From assembly GCF_037338445.1 (NCBI RefSeq), contig NZ_CP147838.1:992001-1056000 (forward strand): DNA of 64,000 nucleotides, in the 5' to 3' direction. The translations under genes and the position numbers were made by a program. The notes beneath the pieces were generated by a model, which was not told the DNA's origin, did no database searches, and worked only from the letters and a program-made list of their open reading frames with translations. Position 1 is the stretch's first letter; each line of letters opens with the position of its first letter. This document shows, one piece after another, positions 1 through 7,744 of the stretch. Origin of the DNA: Salinibaculum sp. SYNS191. Its GTDB lineage: Archaea > Halobacteriota > Halobacteria > Halobacteriales > Haloarculaceae.

Positions 1-372
1 GTCCTCGCGGACAACCCCGGCGGCAACGCCTTCTACGAGAACCGCGGCCTCGTGAAAGTCGGCGAGGAGGAGGTCACCATCGACGGGACCCCCTACGTCG
101 AGAACGTCTACGCACAGGTCGAGGCAGAGCAGATGGAGGAGGTCCAACTCGACGACGGAACGACCGTCTACGTCGACCACGGGAACGAGGAGACCGGGTC
201 GATAGCGCCGTTCCACGTGGTCTACACCGACCGCAACGGCGAGGACATCTTCGGCTACTGGTGCAGCAAGTGCGAGTCGCTCGCGAACGCGATGGACGCG
301 ATGGGCCGCATCCAGTGCGACGAGTGTGGCAACGCCCGCAAACCGACCCGCTGGGACGCCGCCTACCTGTAG
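1..372 (+). CDS. GNAT-type acetyltransferase with C-terminal zinc-ribbon (5' end outside window)
   Basis: The reading frame is open from base 1, so the N-terminus lies outside the window; about 123 residues are visible. The first 35 residues (NAFYENRGLVKVGEEEVTID) look like the last strand/helix of a GNAT N-acetyltransferase, where 'FYENRGF' is typical. The rest, with WCSKC and QCDECGN, gives two CxxC pairs that would form a zinc ribbon like the DUF5816-type tail found on haloarchaeal GNAT proteins. The stop codon overlaps the end of the convergent DUF502 gene by 10 nt. The acetyltransferase assignment rests on a short piece and is inferred; the CxxC pairs are seen directly. Confidence 0.6.
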   Translation, partial: VLADNPGGNAFYENRGLVKVGEEEVTIDGTPYVENVYAQVEAEQMEEVQLDDGTTVYVDHGNEETGSIAPFHVVYTDRNGEDIFGYWCSKCESLANAMDAMGRIQCDECGNARKPTRWDAAYL

Positions 373-1067
373 GTCGGGTCGTCGACCACGTCCGAAAACG
401 AGATATCTTCCTCTTCGAGCTGGTCTTTGACGTCCTGCTGGAACGACTCCAGTTCCTGCTGGTTCTCGGCGATGCCCGTCGTCACCAGCAGCCGTATCGC
501 CCGGCTGACGCTCAGGTCGAGTTCGATGACTCGCTCGGCCGGCACGAACGTGAAGTGACCCTGCGTCGGGTTCGGACTGTTGGGCAGGTAGACGTTGTAC
601 GTCTGTGTCGACAGCGCCTGTGTTACGGCCGCCGGACTCTCCGATGTGACGAAGCCGAGAACGTACAGCCCGTCCCGCGGGTACTCCACCAGCGCGACGC
701 TCTCGTAGCGTGACTCCTGGGTGACGAGCGCATCGGAGACCTGCCGGACGCTGCTGTAGATGACGCTCACCATCGGGATGAGTCCGACGAGGCGGTCGAA
801 GACGTCGAAGGCGTACGCACCCAGACTGCGCTGGGCGAGATAGCCGAGCGCGGCGATGATTCCGAAGAGGATGAGCAGTGCACCGAGTTCCGCGATGATT
901 TCGACTCTCCCGGCGATCTCGACGAGTCCCGTCTGCTCGATAATCGGGTTCAGGAACCCGCGCAACCAGCCAAAGATGAGCCGGATAGCGACCACGGTGA
1001 CCACGAGCGGCGCGACCAGCGCCAGGCCCGCGACGAAGCTCTTCTTCAGCGTGTCGGTCAGCCCCAT
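363..1067 (-). CDS. DUF502 family membrane protein
   Basis: A 234-residue protein. Residues ~10-33 (SFVAGLALVAPLVVTVVAI) and ~55-78 (LGALLILFGIIAALGYLAQR) are hydrophobic membrane segments, followed by the DUF502 hallmark region with 'RLVGLIPMVSVIYSSVRQVSDAL' character and a soluble beta-rich domain containing 'YPRDGLYVLGFVT' and 'LPNSPNPTQGHF'. DUF502 proteins are widespread in bacteria and haloarchaea and have no firmly assigned reaction. The C-terminus is acidic (DQLEEEDISFSDVVDD), as expected for a halophile. It is monocistronic here and converges on the GNAT gene with a 10-nt overlap of coding ends. Family assignment is firm; function is unknown. Confidence 0.85.
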   Translation of the reverse strand: MGLTDTLKKSFVAGLALVAPLVVTVVAIRLIFGWLRGFLNPIIEQTGLVEIAGRVEIIAELGALLILFGIIAALGYLAQRSLGAYAFDVFDRLVGLIPMVSVIYSSVRQVSDALVTQESRYESVALVEYPRDGLYVLGFVTSESPAAVTQALSTQTYNVYLPNSPNPTQGHFTFVPAERVIELDLSVSRAIRLLVTTGIAENQQELESFQQDVKDQLEEEDISFSDVVDDPTYR

Positions 1068-1109
1068 ACGTGAGGCAGCGAACGGGCACGCAAAAGCGTA
1101 GCGGGCGAC

Positions 1110-2354
1110 CTATCCGGTCGGCGTCGGTTCGCCGGCGAAGCGACGCTCGTACCACGCCGGCGCGGTGACGGTCGTCGCGTCCAGGCGAGCGTACGTCACC
1201 TCGTCGGTCTTCCTGTACCGCCGCTCGTTCTCGACGATATCGTACGAGGCCCTCAGGTTGTAGACGAGCCCGTCGGTGCCGACCTCGGCAGTGACGGTGT
1301 AGTTCTCGACCCCGTCGAGCGACCGGGAGGCGGGCTGGCCGGTCCCGACGAGCCGGTACAGCGTCCGCCCGTCGCGCTCGACGGTCCCGGTCATCTCCGT
1401 CGTCGGCGTTGACAGGTACTTCGTGACGAGTTCGAGCGACAGCCGCGGCGGCGTCGGCACGGTCCCCCGCTCCTGTTCCGACGGCGAGAGCTGTCTGTAG
1501 GACGGCTCCCCGCGGTTTGCGACCTTCACGTAGGAGTTGGTGCCGTCGTGGTACAGCGTCCCCAGCCGCGTCCGATTGTCCCGCGGCCCCTCGGAGACGG
1601 CCACCGTGTACTCCTCGCCGTTGCTCCGCAGGTCGAAGTCCAGTGTCGTGAGCCGCCACCCGTCGTCGTAGGTGGGTTCCTCCCTGTCGACCCATATCGT
1701 CAGCGGCCGGTCGGCCGCCGCCCGGCGGTGCGCCGCCGCGAGGACGTCCAGGTCCTCGATGCCCTCGCTCGTGATACCCGGCGGGAGACGCGCCTCCCAC
1801 GGCGTCCTGGTGACGTCGTCCGCCGCGGGCGCACCCGAACCCGGTGGCGCAGCGACGTCGCTGCCACCCGGCATCCCGACGGCGACAGCCCCGACGACGG
1901 CGACCACCGCGACGAGAGCCAGCGCGGCGACGGCGGGACTCGGGCCGCTGGAGAGGTGGTGACGGACGCGCATCCCCAGCGGCGGCCGGAGGTCCGCGGG
2001 CGGCGCTCCCAGGTGGCGCTCGCACAGTTCGCGCGCGACCGACCGGTCGACGGCGTACCACAGCCGCTCCGTGAGGTCGGCGGCATCGAGCACCCGGACG
2101 CCCTCCGGGGCCGTGCCGCTGCCGTCCAGCGATACCAGCACGTCCGCCTCGGCAGCGTCTCCCCGGCGGCCCCCGACGCGGATAGCGAGTGTCTCCCCGC
2201 TGCGGGTCGCCGTGACGACAGTTCCCTCGCGGACCGCGTCGTAGCCCCGTTCCGCCCATAGGTCGGCGACCAGCGCGGCGCAGGCCCCGGGGTCCAGGCG
2301 GCGGAGGTGTGCCTCGACCACGGCTCGCTCGTCGTCGGTGGCCGTCGGCGTCAT
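1110..2354 (-). CDS. REase-fold domain / single TM / lipoprotein-like domain protein
   Basis: The frame stays open upstream through the tRNA gene, so I start at the ATG at 2354 (MTPTATDDERAVVEAHLRRL), giving 414 residues. Residues 1-~120 resemble the Mrr/restriction-endonuclease fold of haloarchaeal membrane proteins (ADLWAERGYDAV, then ETLAIRVGG and ADVLVSLDG). A strong membrane segment follows (AVAALALVAVVAVVGAVAVG, ~residues 145-165). The C-terminal ~230 residues are beta-rich, with DFDLRSNGEEYTVAV and TVERDGRTLYRLVGTG, like the LolA/LppX-type lipid-binding folds of haloarchaeal lipoproteins (DUF7537-like). I see no complete PD-(D/E)xK catalytic triad, so nuclease activity is doubtful. The domain calls are inference. 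Confidence 0.55.
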   Translation of the reverse strand: MTPTATDDERAVVEAHLRRLDPGACAALVADLWAERGYDAVREGTVVTATRSGETLAIRVGGRRGDAAEADVLVSLDGSGTAPEGVRVLDAADLTERLWYAVDRSVARELCERHLGAPPADLRPPLGMRVRHHLSSGPSPAVAALALVAVVAVVGAVAVGMPGGSDVAAPPGSGAPAADDVTRTPWEARLPPGITSEGIEDLDVLAAAHRRAAADRPLTIWVDREEPTYDDGWRLTTLDFDLRSNGEEYTVAVSEGPRDNRTRLGTLYHDGTNSYVKVANRGEPSYRQLSPSEQERGTVPTPPRLSLELVTKYLSTPTTEMTGTVERDGRTLYRLVGTGQPASRSLDGVENYTVTAEVGTDGLVYNLRASYDIVENERRYRKTDEVTYARLDATTVTAPAWYERRFAGEPTPTG

Positions 2355-2585
2355 CTGCTCGCCTCTAACGGCCCGCGGACGGTAAACAGTCCGGGTGGAC
2401 CCGCTCTCGGCCCACGTCTCACTCCCCCAGTTCGTTCTCGTCATCGGTCCAGCATCCCTTCGAACAGGGAGATGCCGGCCTGCGGGTGCCGGCCGCTTTC
2501 TCGGTAAGAGAGTCGTTCTCGTGCGCGTCGTGGACTCTGTCCCCAGACCTGATGCTGCCGTCAAAAGTATACGATTAGTTGATAA

Positions 2586-2688
2586 TAGTCCCGGGCGGAT
2601 TCGAACCGCCGTCAGTGGCTTGCTTCCGTGTGGGAGCGTACCGGACACGTCCAAAGGCCACTATGATTGGCCGCTACACCACGGGACT
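2586..2688 (-). tRNA. tRNA-Gln (anticodon UUG) with a ~30-nt intron
   Basis: On the minus strand the 5' acceptor AGTCCCG (from 2688) pairs with CGGGACT, followed by discriminator A at 2586. The D stem is GTG/CAT; the anticodon stem is GTGGC/GCCAC; the T arm is GGCGG-TTCGAAT-CCGCC. Between the anticodon-stem halves lie 37 nt instead of 7: the loop reads C32 U33 UUG G37 and then ~30 extra nt, which places an intron after position 37, the canonical archaeal site cut by the splicing endonuclease. Haloarchaeal tRNA-Gln(UUG) is a known intron-containing tRNA. Exact splice positions need a bulge-helix-bulge fold. CCA is not encoded. Confidence 0.93.
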
Positions 2689-2710
2689 CTGCTCCAGAAT
2701 TTGAAACCGC

Positions 2711-2720
2711 TCCTTAAAGC
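2711..2720 (-). promoter_or_regulatory. TATA box of tRNA-Gln
   Basis: On the minus strand the sequence reads GCTTTAAGGA, centred about 28 nt upstream of the mature tRNA 5' end at 2688. That is the standard archaeal TATA-to-start distance. Downstream of the tRNA a short T-run (minus strand, near 2571-2575) may serve as terminator. Confidence 0.55.
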
Positions 2721-2733
2721 CGTTACGTCACGC

Positions 2734-2985
2734 TCAGATGAGGTCCTGGTCCTCGAGTTCCGCCAGCACGTCGTCGACGAAGGACTCCACGTCGTCGTAG
2801 GGGAACTCCCCGCCGCTGACCTTCGTGTTCAGTTCCATCGCTGTCATCGAGAAGTCGCCGGATTCGAACTTCGTCGATGGACCCTCCGGCAGCGCCGGAA
2901 CGAGGTCCATTGGACTGCTGATGGGGTAGTCGGCTCCTTCGAACGCCTCGGTGAACTGCTCGCGCAGGTCGTCTTTGTCTGCCAT
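2734..2985 (-). CDS. MTH865 family small protein
   Basis: An 83-residue acidic protein starting MADKDDLREQFTEAFEGADY. The pattern 'LREQF.EAF.GA.YPI.SPMDLVPALP.GP.T.F..GD' with a C-terminal helix matches the MTH865-like family, a small archaeal/bacterial helical fold known from structural genomics without an assigned function. Full length for the family. It sits alone between the tRNA and the HAD hydrolase, all on the minus strand. The ATG at 2985 is the only reasonable start. Family assignment is from pattern recognition; function is unknown. Confidence 0.75.
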   Translation of the reverse strand: MADKDDLREQFTEAFEGADYPISSPMDLVPALPEGPSTKFESGDFSMTAMELNTKVSGGEFPYDDVESFVDDVLAELEDQDLI

Positions 2986-3053
2986 GTGCCACCCGAGGGC
3001 GCAGACGAACTAAAAACCACCCGAATTAAGAAACTATACGAGTTGTTGGGAGT

Positions 3054-3845
3054 TTATTCGGTCGCGTCGAGTACCTCGTCGATGTCGCCGAGGCTCTCGA
3101 CGACGAAATCGGGGGTGACGTCGCTGTCCCGGACGTCGTCGCGTCCACTGACGCCGGTCAGGACCAGCACCGTCGTCATCCCGGCCCGCTCGCCCATCGC
3201 CAGGTCCGTGCTCAGGCGGTCGCCGACGACGAGACACTCCTCTGCCGGGACGTCGAGGCGCTCCAGCGCCAGGTCCAGCGCCGCGTCGGAGGGCTTGCCG
3301 AGGAAGGCGTCCGGTTTCCGGCCCACCGCTGCGGCGAGAGCGTTTACCACGGCACCCGACCCGGGCACGACGCGGCCGTCGGCCTGCGGGAACGTCCGGT
3401 CGGGGTCGGTTCCCAGGAAGGCAGTATCCTCGTCGACGGCCTGGAGCGCGTCGTTCATGTGCTGGTAGCCGAACTCCGGCGTCCAGGAGCCGACCAGGAC
3501 GTCCGTCCGGTCGGGGTCGGTCGTGAGCGAGAGGTCGGCGGCGCGGAGTTGCCGACGGAGGCCCGGTGCGCCGACCAGCATGATGTCGTCGGCCGCGTGG
3601 TGGCCCCGGAGGTACTCCGTCGTGGCGACGCCGGCGGAGCAGGCTTCACCGGGACGGACGTCCACGCCGAGGTCACGGAGGTGCTCGACGTAGGCGTCGC
3701 CGTCCTTCGTCGGGTTGTTCGAGAAGAAAAGCGGGGAGAGACCGGCCGTCCGGAGACGGTCGACGGCGTCGGCCGCCCCCGGCAGCAACTGGTCGCCGCG
3801 GTAGACGGTCCCGTCGAGGTCGACGATAGCGCCACTGAGCGTCAT
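3054..3845 (-). CDS. HAD-superfamily subfamily IIA phosphatase (NagD/phosphoglycolate phosphatase-like)
   Basis: 263 residues. HAD motif I is GAIVDLDGTVYRG (nucleophile Asp plus acid/base Asp, DLDGT), motif II is PLFFSNNPTK, motif III the lysine in FLGKPSDAALDLAL, and motif IV VVGDRLSTDLAMGERAGM. The C2-type cap lies between motifs II and III, as in NagD, 4-nitrophenylphosphatase and p-nitrophenyl phosphatase-like proteins. A small phosphorylated metabolite is the likely substrate, but which one cannot be told from sequence. Cytoplasmic. It follows the acylase operon in the same direction with a 48-nt gap, so read-through is possible. All catalytic motifs are intact. Confidence 0.88.
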   Translation of the reverse strand: MTLSGAIVDLDGTVYRGDQLLPGAADAVDRLRTAGLSPLFFSNNPTKDGDAYVEHLRDLGVDVRPGEACSAGVATTEYLRGHHAADDIMLVGAPGLRRQLRAADLSLTTDPDRTDVLVGSWTPEFGYQHMNDALQAVDEDTAFLGTDPDRTFPQADGRVVPGSGAVVNALAAAVGRKPDAFLGKPSDAALDLALERLDVPAEECLVVGDRLSTDLAMGERAGMTTVLVLTGVSGRDDVRDSDVTPDFVVESLGDIDEVLDATE

Positions 3846-3893
3846 CAGGGGATGGATAGGACGCCGGCGGCATAACGCCGCCGGTCGGCAGCC

Positions 3894-4244
3894 TCAGGTG
3901 AGTCCCCGGGCCGCCCCGGCCGCGAGCGTCGGCAGGCCCACGCCGAGGCCGACACTCGCCGCGAGGACGACGCCCATCGAGAGGTACGCCGAGAGGGCGC
4001 CGGTGAGGAACAGAGAGGCCGCGAAGAGGACGACGACCACGGCACCGAGATAGAGGCCGTGCAGCATCGCCCGGCGGACGCTCGCCGACACCAGTCCGAC
4101 GAGGACGCCGCCGGCGAGCAGCCCGCTCCAGTGAGCCACTCCCGCGACGACGCCGACGGCGAAGGCCACGACGAAGACGAGGTCCGACCGGTCGCCCTCG
4201 CGGACGCTCCGCCGGACCGCCAGGACGCGGGCGAGGGCGCTCAC
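3894..4244 (-). CDS. small haloarchaeal membrane protein, unknown
   Basis: 116 residues with a GTG start that overlaps the stop of the acylase gene by 4 nt (GTGA), so it is translationally coupled. Roughly four hydrophobic segments: FVVAFAVGVVAGVAHW, LLAGGVLVGLVSA, LHGLYLGAVVVVLFAASLFL, and LSMGVVLAASVGLGVGLPTLA. I do not recognise a family. It is the last gene of the kinase-acylase operon, so a membrane role linked to the acylase is possible but unproven. Confidence 0.7.
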   Translation of the reverse strand: MSALARVLAVRRSVREGDRSDLVFVVAFAVGVVAGVAHWSGLLAGGVLVGLVSASVRRAMLHGLYLGAVVVVLFAASLFLTGALSAYLSMGVVLAASVGLGVGLPTLAAGAARGLT

Positions 4245-6598
4245 GAGTCGCCCTCCTCGAAGGTGATGGTCGGGTCACCCTCAGTGCCGGTGGGGAACGG
4301 TCGGTACTCGCCGTTGCGCCACAGGTCGAACTGGTCGGCGTAGTGCCCCGAGAAGTAGTTCCCGGAGTTGCCGCCGGGGAGGACCGCTATCGACCCGGCG
4401 TCGGCGACGACGAATCGGTAGCTGCTGCCGACCGGACTCCCGCCCGCCCGGAAGTTCCGGACGGTAAACGGCGAGCCGTCGGTCGGCCGCTCGGGGTAGT
4501 CGAGAAAGCCGACCGGGAACGGGTGGTCGACGTCGACCACGTTGTAGTCGCCGTAGGTCTCGTAGCCCTCGCGGTCTATCTCTTCGCGGACCCGCTGCAT
4601 CGTCCGCGCGGCGATGTCCGCACGGTCCTCCACGCCGGGTGTGGTCACGTCGTCGAACCACCGACTGTCGGCGGGCAGGTTCTGGAGGACCCAGTAGCGC
4701 GGGTGGTAGGAGTCGTCGAGGTTGTTTGCATTGTATTCGTCTGCAAACGTCTGGTTGCGGTAGCGGTCGAGCCACAGGCTGAACACGAGCGCGCCGCGGG
4801 AGTCGCGGTCCATCTCGTAGTCCCACTCGTCGAGGTCCCGGGCGAGTTCGCGGCTCTCCGGCGACATCTCGTCGGTGGCGTTCAGAATCTGCGGGACGAA
4901 CTGTTCGGCGGCGGCCGAGTGGGTGTCGCGCTGAATCGCCACGATGTCCTCACGGGTGACGGAGCCGTTTTCGACGCGTTCGGCCAGCAGGTCGTTGATA
5001 CGCATGCCGCGGTAGGGACTGGCGAAGGTCATGCTCGTCCCCAGGTAAAAGCCCGGGTCGTCGACGACGCGCTGGTTCGCCGTGCTGACGTAGCCGGGGT
5101 CCTCCAGGTGCGGGATGTCCTCGAAGTCGACGAAGCCGGACCAGTTCGAGCGGCCGTAGGGCTCGAATCCGCGCCACTCGCCGTGGCCCGCGGAGCCGTT
5201 GAACACCCGGTCGCCGGGGACCACCTCGCCGTCGACGGTGCGAATCGGGTACTTCCCGGCGGGGTAGTACAGCGTCCCGCCGTCGCGCCCGATGGCGACG
5301 AAGTTCTGTGCGGGGAGGTCGAACTCCCGGAGGCCGTCCTCGAAGGCCGTGAGGTTCTCCGCCGACGAGATGTCGTCGATAGCGCGGGACTGCGTCGTGG
5401 CCGTCAGTCCGGTCCAGGCGACGGCGACGGTCTGATTCTCACGCTCCAGCAGCGGGCCGTGGACGGTCCGACGGACGGTGACGTTCGTGTCCTCGCCGTC
5501 GGCGACCTCGATGGTCTCCGTGTGGGTCTCGGGGTCGCGGTACTCGCCCTCGTAGCGGTACTGGCCGTCGCGCCACTCGTAGCTGTAGGCGTCGGTCACG
5601 TCGGCCCCGACGTTGGTGACGCCCCAGGCCACGTCGTCGTTGGCGCCGATGATGACGAAGGGGATGCCGGCGAAGCCGGCACCCGAGACGTTCGCCTCGG
5701 GCGACTCCAGGCGCATCTCGTACCAGACCGGCGGCGCGGTCAGCGTCAGGTGCGGGTCGTTCGCCAGTATCGGCTCGCCGCTGGCCGTGTACTCGCCGCT
5801 GACGACCCAGTTGTTCGACCCGAGTCCCGCCTCGGTGTCGAACTCCCGAACGCTCTCGTAGACCGCCTGGACGCTCGCGTTCGAGTCCGCCGGGGGTTCC
5901 CAGTCGTGGCCGGGCCGGTCCCCACGGATGATTGCCTCGTCGTGGTCCAACGCCGCCGGATACAGCGACAGCGCCCGCGGGAGTTCCTGAGCGATTGCCT
6001 CCCGGCGGAGGTCGGCGAACGACCCCGACAGCCCCCAGGAAATCTGCTGGCCGACCAGCAGCGTGTCGACCGGGGTCCAGCGGGCCGGTTCGTAGCCGTT
6101 GAGTTCGAACTCAAGGGGCAGCGGCCGCGTCTCCACGTAGTGGTTGACCCCCGACGAGTAGGCCGACAGTTTCTCGCCGTGTTCGGTGCCGTTCAGCCGC
6201 CGCCACGTCGCTTCCGCGGCGTCCTCGAAGCCCATCCGGCGGTGGAAGCGGTCGGACTCGACGGCCTGCTCGCCGAAGGCCGCTGCCAGCCGACCGCCCA
6301 TCAGCCGGCGGGTGAGGTCCATCTGGAACAGTCGGTCCCGCGCCTGGACGTATCCAGTGGCGTAGGCGAGCGCCCGCTCGTTCTCGGCCTCGATGGTCGG
6401 GACACCACGGTCGTCGTAGGTGACCGTCGCCTCGCCGTACGGATTCTCGACGGTGATGCCGTCGGGCTGGTCCACGGCGTCCCAGGCCGACCCGCTGAAG
6501 GGCGCCGTCAGTCCGACGAACTGCCCACCGAAGACGAACACCGCGGCGAGCGCGAGCACGCAGACGACGCCCGTGACGCGGGTCCAGCGGGAGGCCAT
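4241..6598 (-). CDS. penicillin acylase family protein (Ntn-hydrolase), membrane-anchored
   Basis: 785 residues. An N-terminal hydrophobic segment (VTGVVCVLALAAVFVFGG, ~7-25) would serve as signal or membrane anchor and place the enzyme outside the cell. The alpha-chain region contains ENERALAYATGYVQARDRLFQMDLTRR, typical of the family. The nucleophile is predicted to be Ser261 in GLGSNNWVVSG, where autocatalytic cleavage would expose Ser at the beta-chain N-terminus; NDPHL follows, and the C-terminal part has GGNSGNYFSGHYADQFDLW. The family includes penicillin G acylases, cephalosporin acylases and AHL or lipopeptide acylases; the physiological amide substrate cannot be deduced. The start codon is 1 nt after the stop of the sensor kinase gene. 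Confidence 0.9.
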   Translation of the reverse strand: MASRWTRVTGVVCVLALAAVFVFGGQFVGLTAPFSGSAWDAVDQPDGITVENPYGEATVTYDDRGVPTIEAENERALAYATGYVQARDRLFQMDLTRRLMGGRLAAAFGEQAVESDRFHRRMGFEDAAEATWRRLNGTEHGEKLSAYSSGVNHYVETRPLPLEFELNGYEPARWTPVDTLLVGQQISWGLSGSFADLRREAIAQELPRALSLYPAALDHDEAIIRGDRPGHDWEPPADSNASVQAVYESVREFDTEAGLGSNNWVVSGEYTASGEPILANDPHLTLTAPPVWYEMRLESPEANVSGAGFAGIPFVIIGANDDVAWGVTNVGADVTDAYSYEWRDGQYRYEGEYRDPETHTETIEVADGEDTNVTVRRTVHGPLLERENQTVAVAWTGLTATTQSRAIDDISSAENLTAFEDGLREFDLPAQNFVAIGRDGGTLYYPAGKYPIRTVDGEVVPGDRVFNGSAGHGEWRGFEPYGRSNWSGFVDFEDIPHLEDPGYVSTANQRVVDDPGFYLGTSMTFASPYRGMRINDLLAERVENGSVTREDIVAIQRDTHSAAAEQFVPQILNATDEMSPESRELARDLDEWDYEMDRDSRGALVFSLWLDRYRNQTFADEYNANNLDDSYHPRYWVLQNLPADSRWFDDVTTPGVEDRADIAARTMQRVREEIDREGYETYGDYNVVDVDHPFPVGFLDYPERPTDGSPFTVRNFRAGGSPVGSSYRFVVADAGSIAVLPGGNSGNYFSGHYADQFDLWRNGEYRPFPTGTEGDPTITFEEGDS

Positions 6599-6599
6599 C

Positions 6600-7646
6600 T
6601 CAGCGCGCTGCGACGCCCGTCAGTTCGAAGCGGGCGCCCCCGTCGGCCGACTCGGTGGCGGTCACCGACCAGCCGTGTGCGTTCGCGATCGTTCGCACGA
6701 GCGTGAGTCCGAGCCCGGTCCCCCCGCGGGCCGTCGAGTAGCCGGGTTCGAACGCCTCCTCGCGGCGGTCCGGTGCGATTCCCTCTCCGTCGTCGGCGAC
6801 GTAGAAGTCACCGCCACAATCCCCAGCGGCGTCCGACAGCGAGCCGACCGTCACGGTCGTCGCCGCCCCGTGCTCTACGGCGTTCTCGAAGAGGTTCCGG
6901 AGTGCTTCCTTGAGCAGGTCGGCGTCGGCCTCGATGCGGTCCGTCGCCTCGACGACCAGTTCCGTCCCGTCGGTGTCGACGCCCGCCCAGGCGTCCCTGA
7001 CCATCGTCTCCAGCGCGACCGGAGAGGGGTTCTCGACGGGGTCGCTCTCGCGGACGAGCACCAGGCCGTCCTCGATGATGCGGTTCATCCGGGCGAGCGA
7101 GCGGTCGACGCGCTCGAGGTGCTCGTTGTCGAAATCATCGCGGACGAGTTCGACGGAGCTCTGTGCGACGTTCAGCGGATTCCGGAGGTCGTGGGAGACA
7201 ACGCCGGCGAAACTCTCCAGTCGCTCGGTCTGCCCGGCCAGTTCCTCCCGGGTCCGGCGACAGTCCACGACCGCCTCGATGCGACTCGCGAGCCGAGCGT
7301 ACTGGCCGTCCTCGGTCACCTCGAACCGGAACGTGTAGTCGACCGTCCCGGCAGCGATGGCGTCGGCCGGGAGGTCCGCGTCCCGGTCGACGAGGAGGAC
7401 GACCGGGAGGTCCACCGATTCCTCGCGGACGGCGCCGAGGAGTTCCTCGCCGTCCATCTCCGGGTGGCCGATGTCACTTACGACGCAGTCGACCGTCCCG
7501 TCGGCCAGTGCGGCGGTGAGGGCTTCGGCGTCGGCGACAGCCGTCGCGTCGATGCCGTAGTCCTCGGCCAGCGTCTCGGCGGTCCGCTCCGCGACAGACT
7601 CGCGACGGTCGAGAACCAGCGTCCGGTACTGTGCGCCCGCCGTCAT
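6600..7646 (-). CDS. response-regulator receiver / histidine kinase hybrid
   Basis: I start at the ATG at 7646 (MTAGAQYRTLVLDRRESVAE), giving 348 residues; the frame extends upstream but that part looks non-coding. Residues 1-~125 form a receiver-like domain with phospho-acceptor region VDCVVSDIGHPEMDGEEL. Then come a helical linker, the HisKA H box (GVVSHDLRNPLNVAQSSVEL, His at the phosphorylation site), the N box (ALRNLFENAVEHG), and the G boxes (VADDGEGIAPDRREEAFEPG and GGTGLGLTLVRTIANAHGW). No transmembrane segment, so it is a cytoplasmic sensor of the common haloarchaeal receiver-kinase layout. It is first in an operon with the acylase (1-nt gap) and a small membrane protein; input signal and output regulator are unknown. 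Confidence 0.88.
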   Translation of the reverse strand: MTAGAQYRTLVLDRRESVAERTAETLAEDYGIDATAVADAEALTAALADGTVDCVVSDIGHPEMDGEELLGAVREESVDLPVVLLVDRDADLPADAIAAGTVDYTFRFEVTEDGQYARLASRIEAVVDCRRTREELAGQTERLESFAGVVSHDLRNPLNVAQSSVELVRDDFDNEHLERVDRSLARMNRIIEDGLVLVRESDPVENPSPVALETMVRDAWAGVDTDGTELVVEATDRIEADADLLKEALRNLFENAVEHGAATTVTVGSLSDAAGDCGGDFYVADDGEGIAPDRREEAFEPGYSTARGGTGLGLTLVRTIANAHGWSVTATESADGGARFELTGVAAR

Positions 7647-7744
7647 CGGTTCAGCTCCCCACGAGAACGCAGCCACGGCCTGCTCATGTGAGTGTCGTAG
7701 CACTGTTGACACACGGCCACCAAAATGCTTCCGCCCCCGACCTG

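Noticed and set aside
2586..2688. tRNA with an extra-long variable arm (Ser/Leu type) instead of an intron
   Set aside because: The extra bases fall inside the anticodon loop; the variable region between the GCCAC stem and the T arm is short, and reading the loop with an intron at 37/38 gives a standard tRNA-Gln(UUG).
4343..6706. 787-codon open frame opposite the penicillin-acylase gene
   Set aside because: Antisense shadow; the minus-strand product has a signal anchor and the full Ntn-hydrolase motifs.
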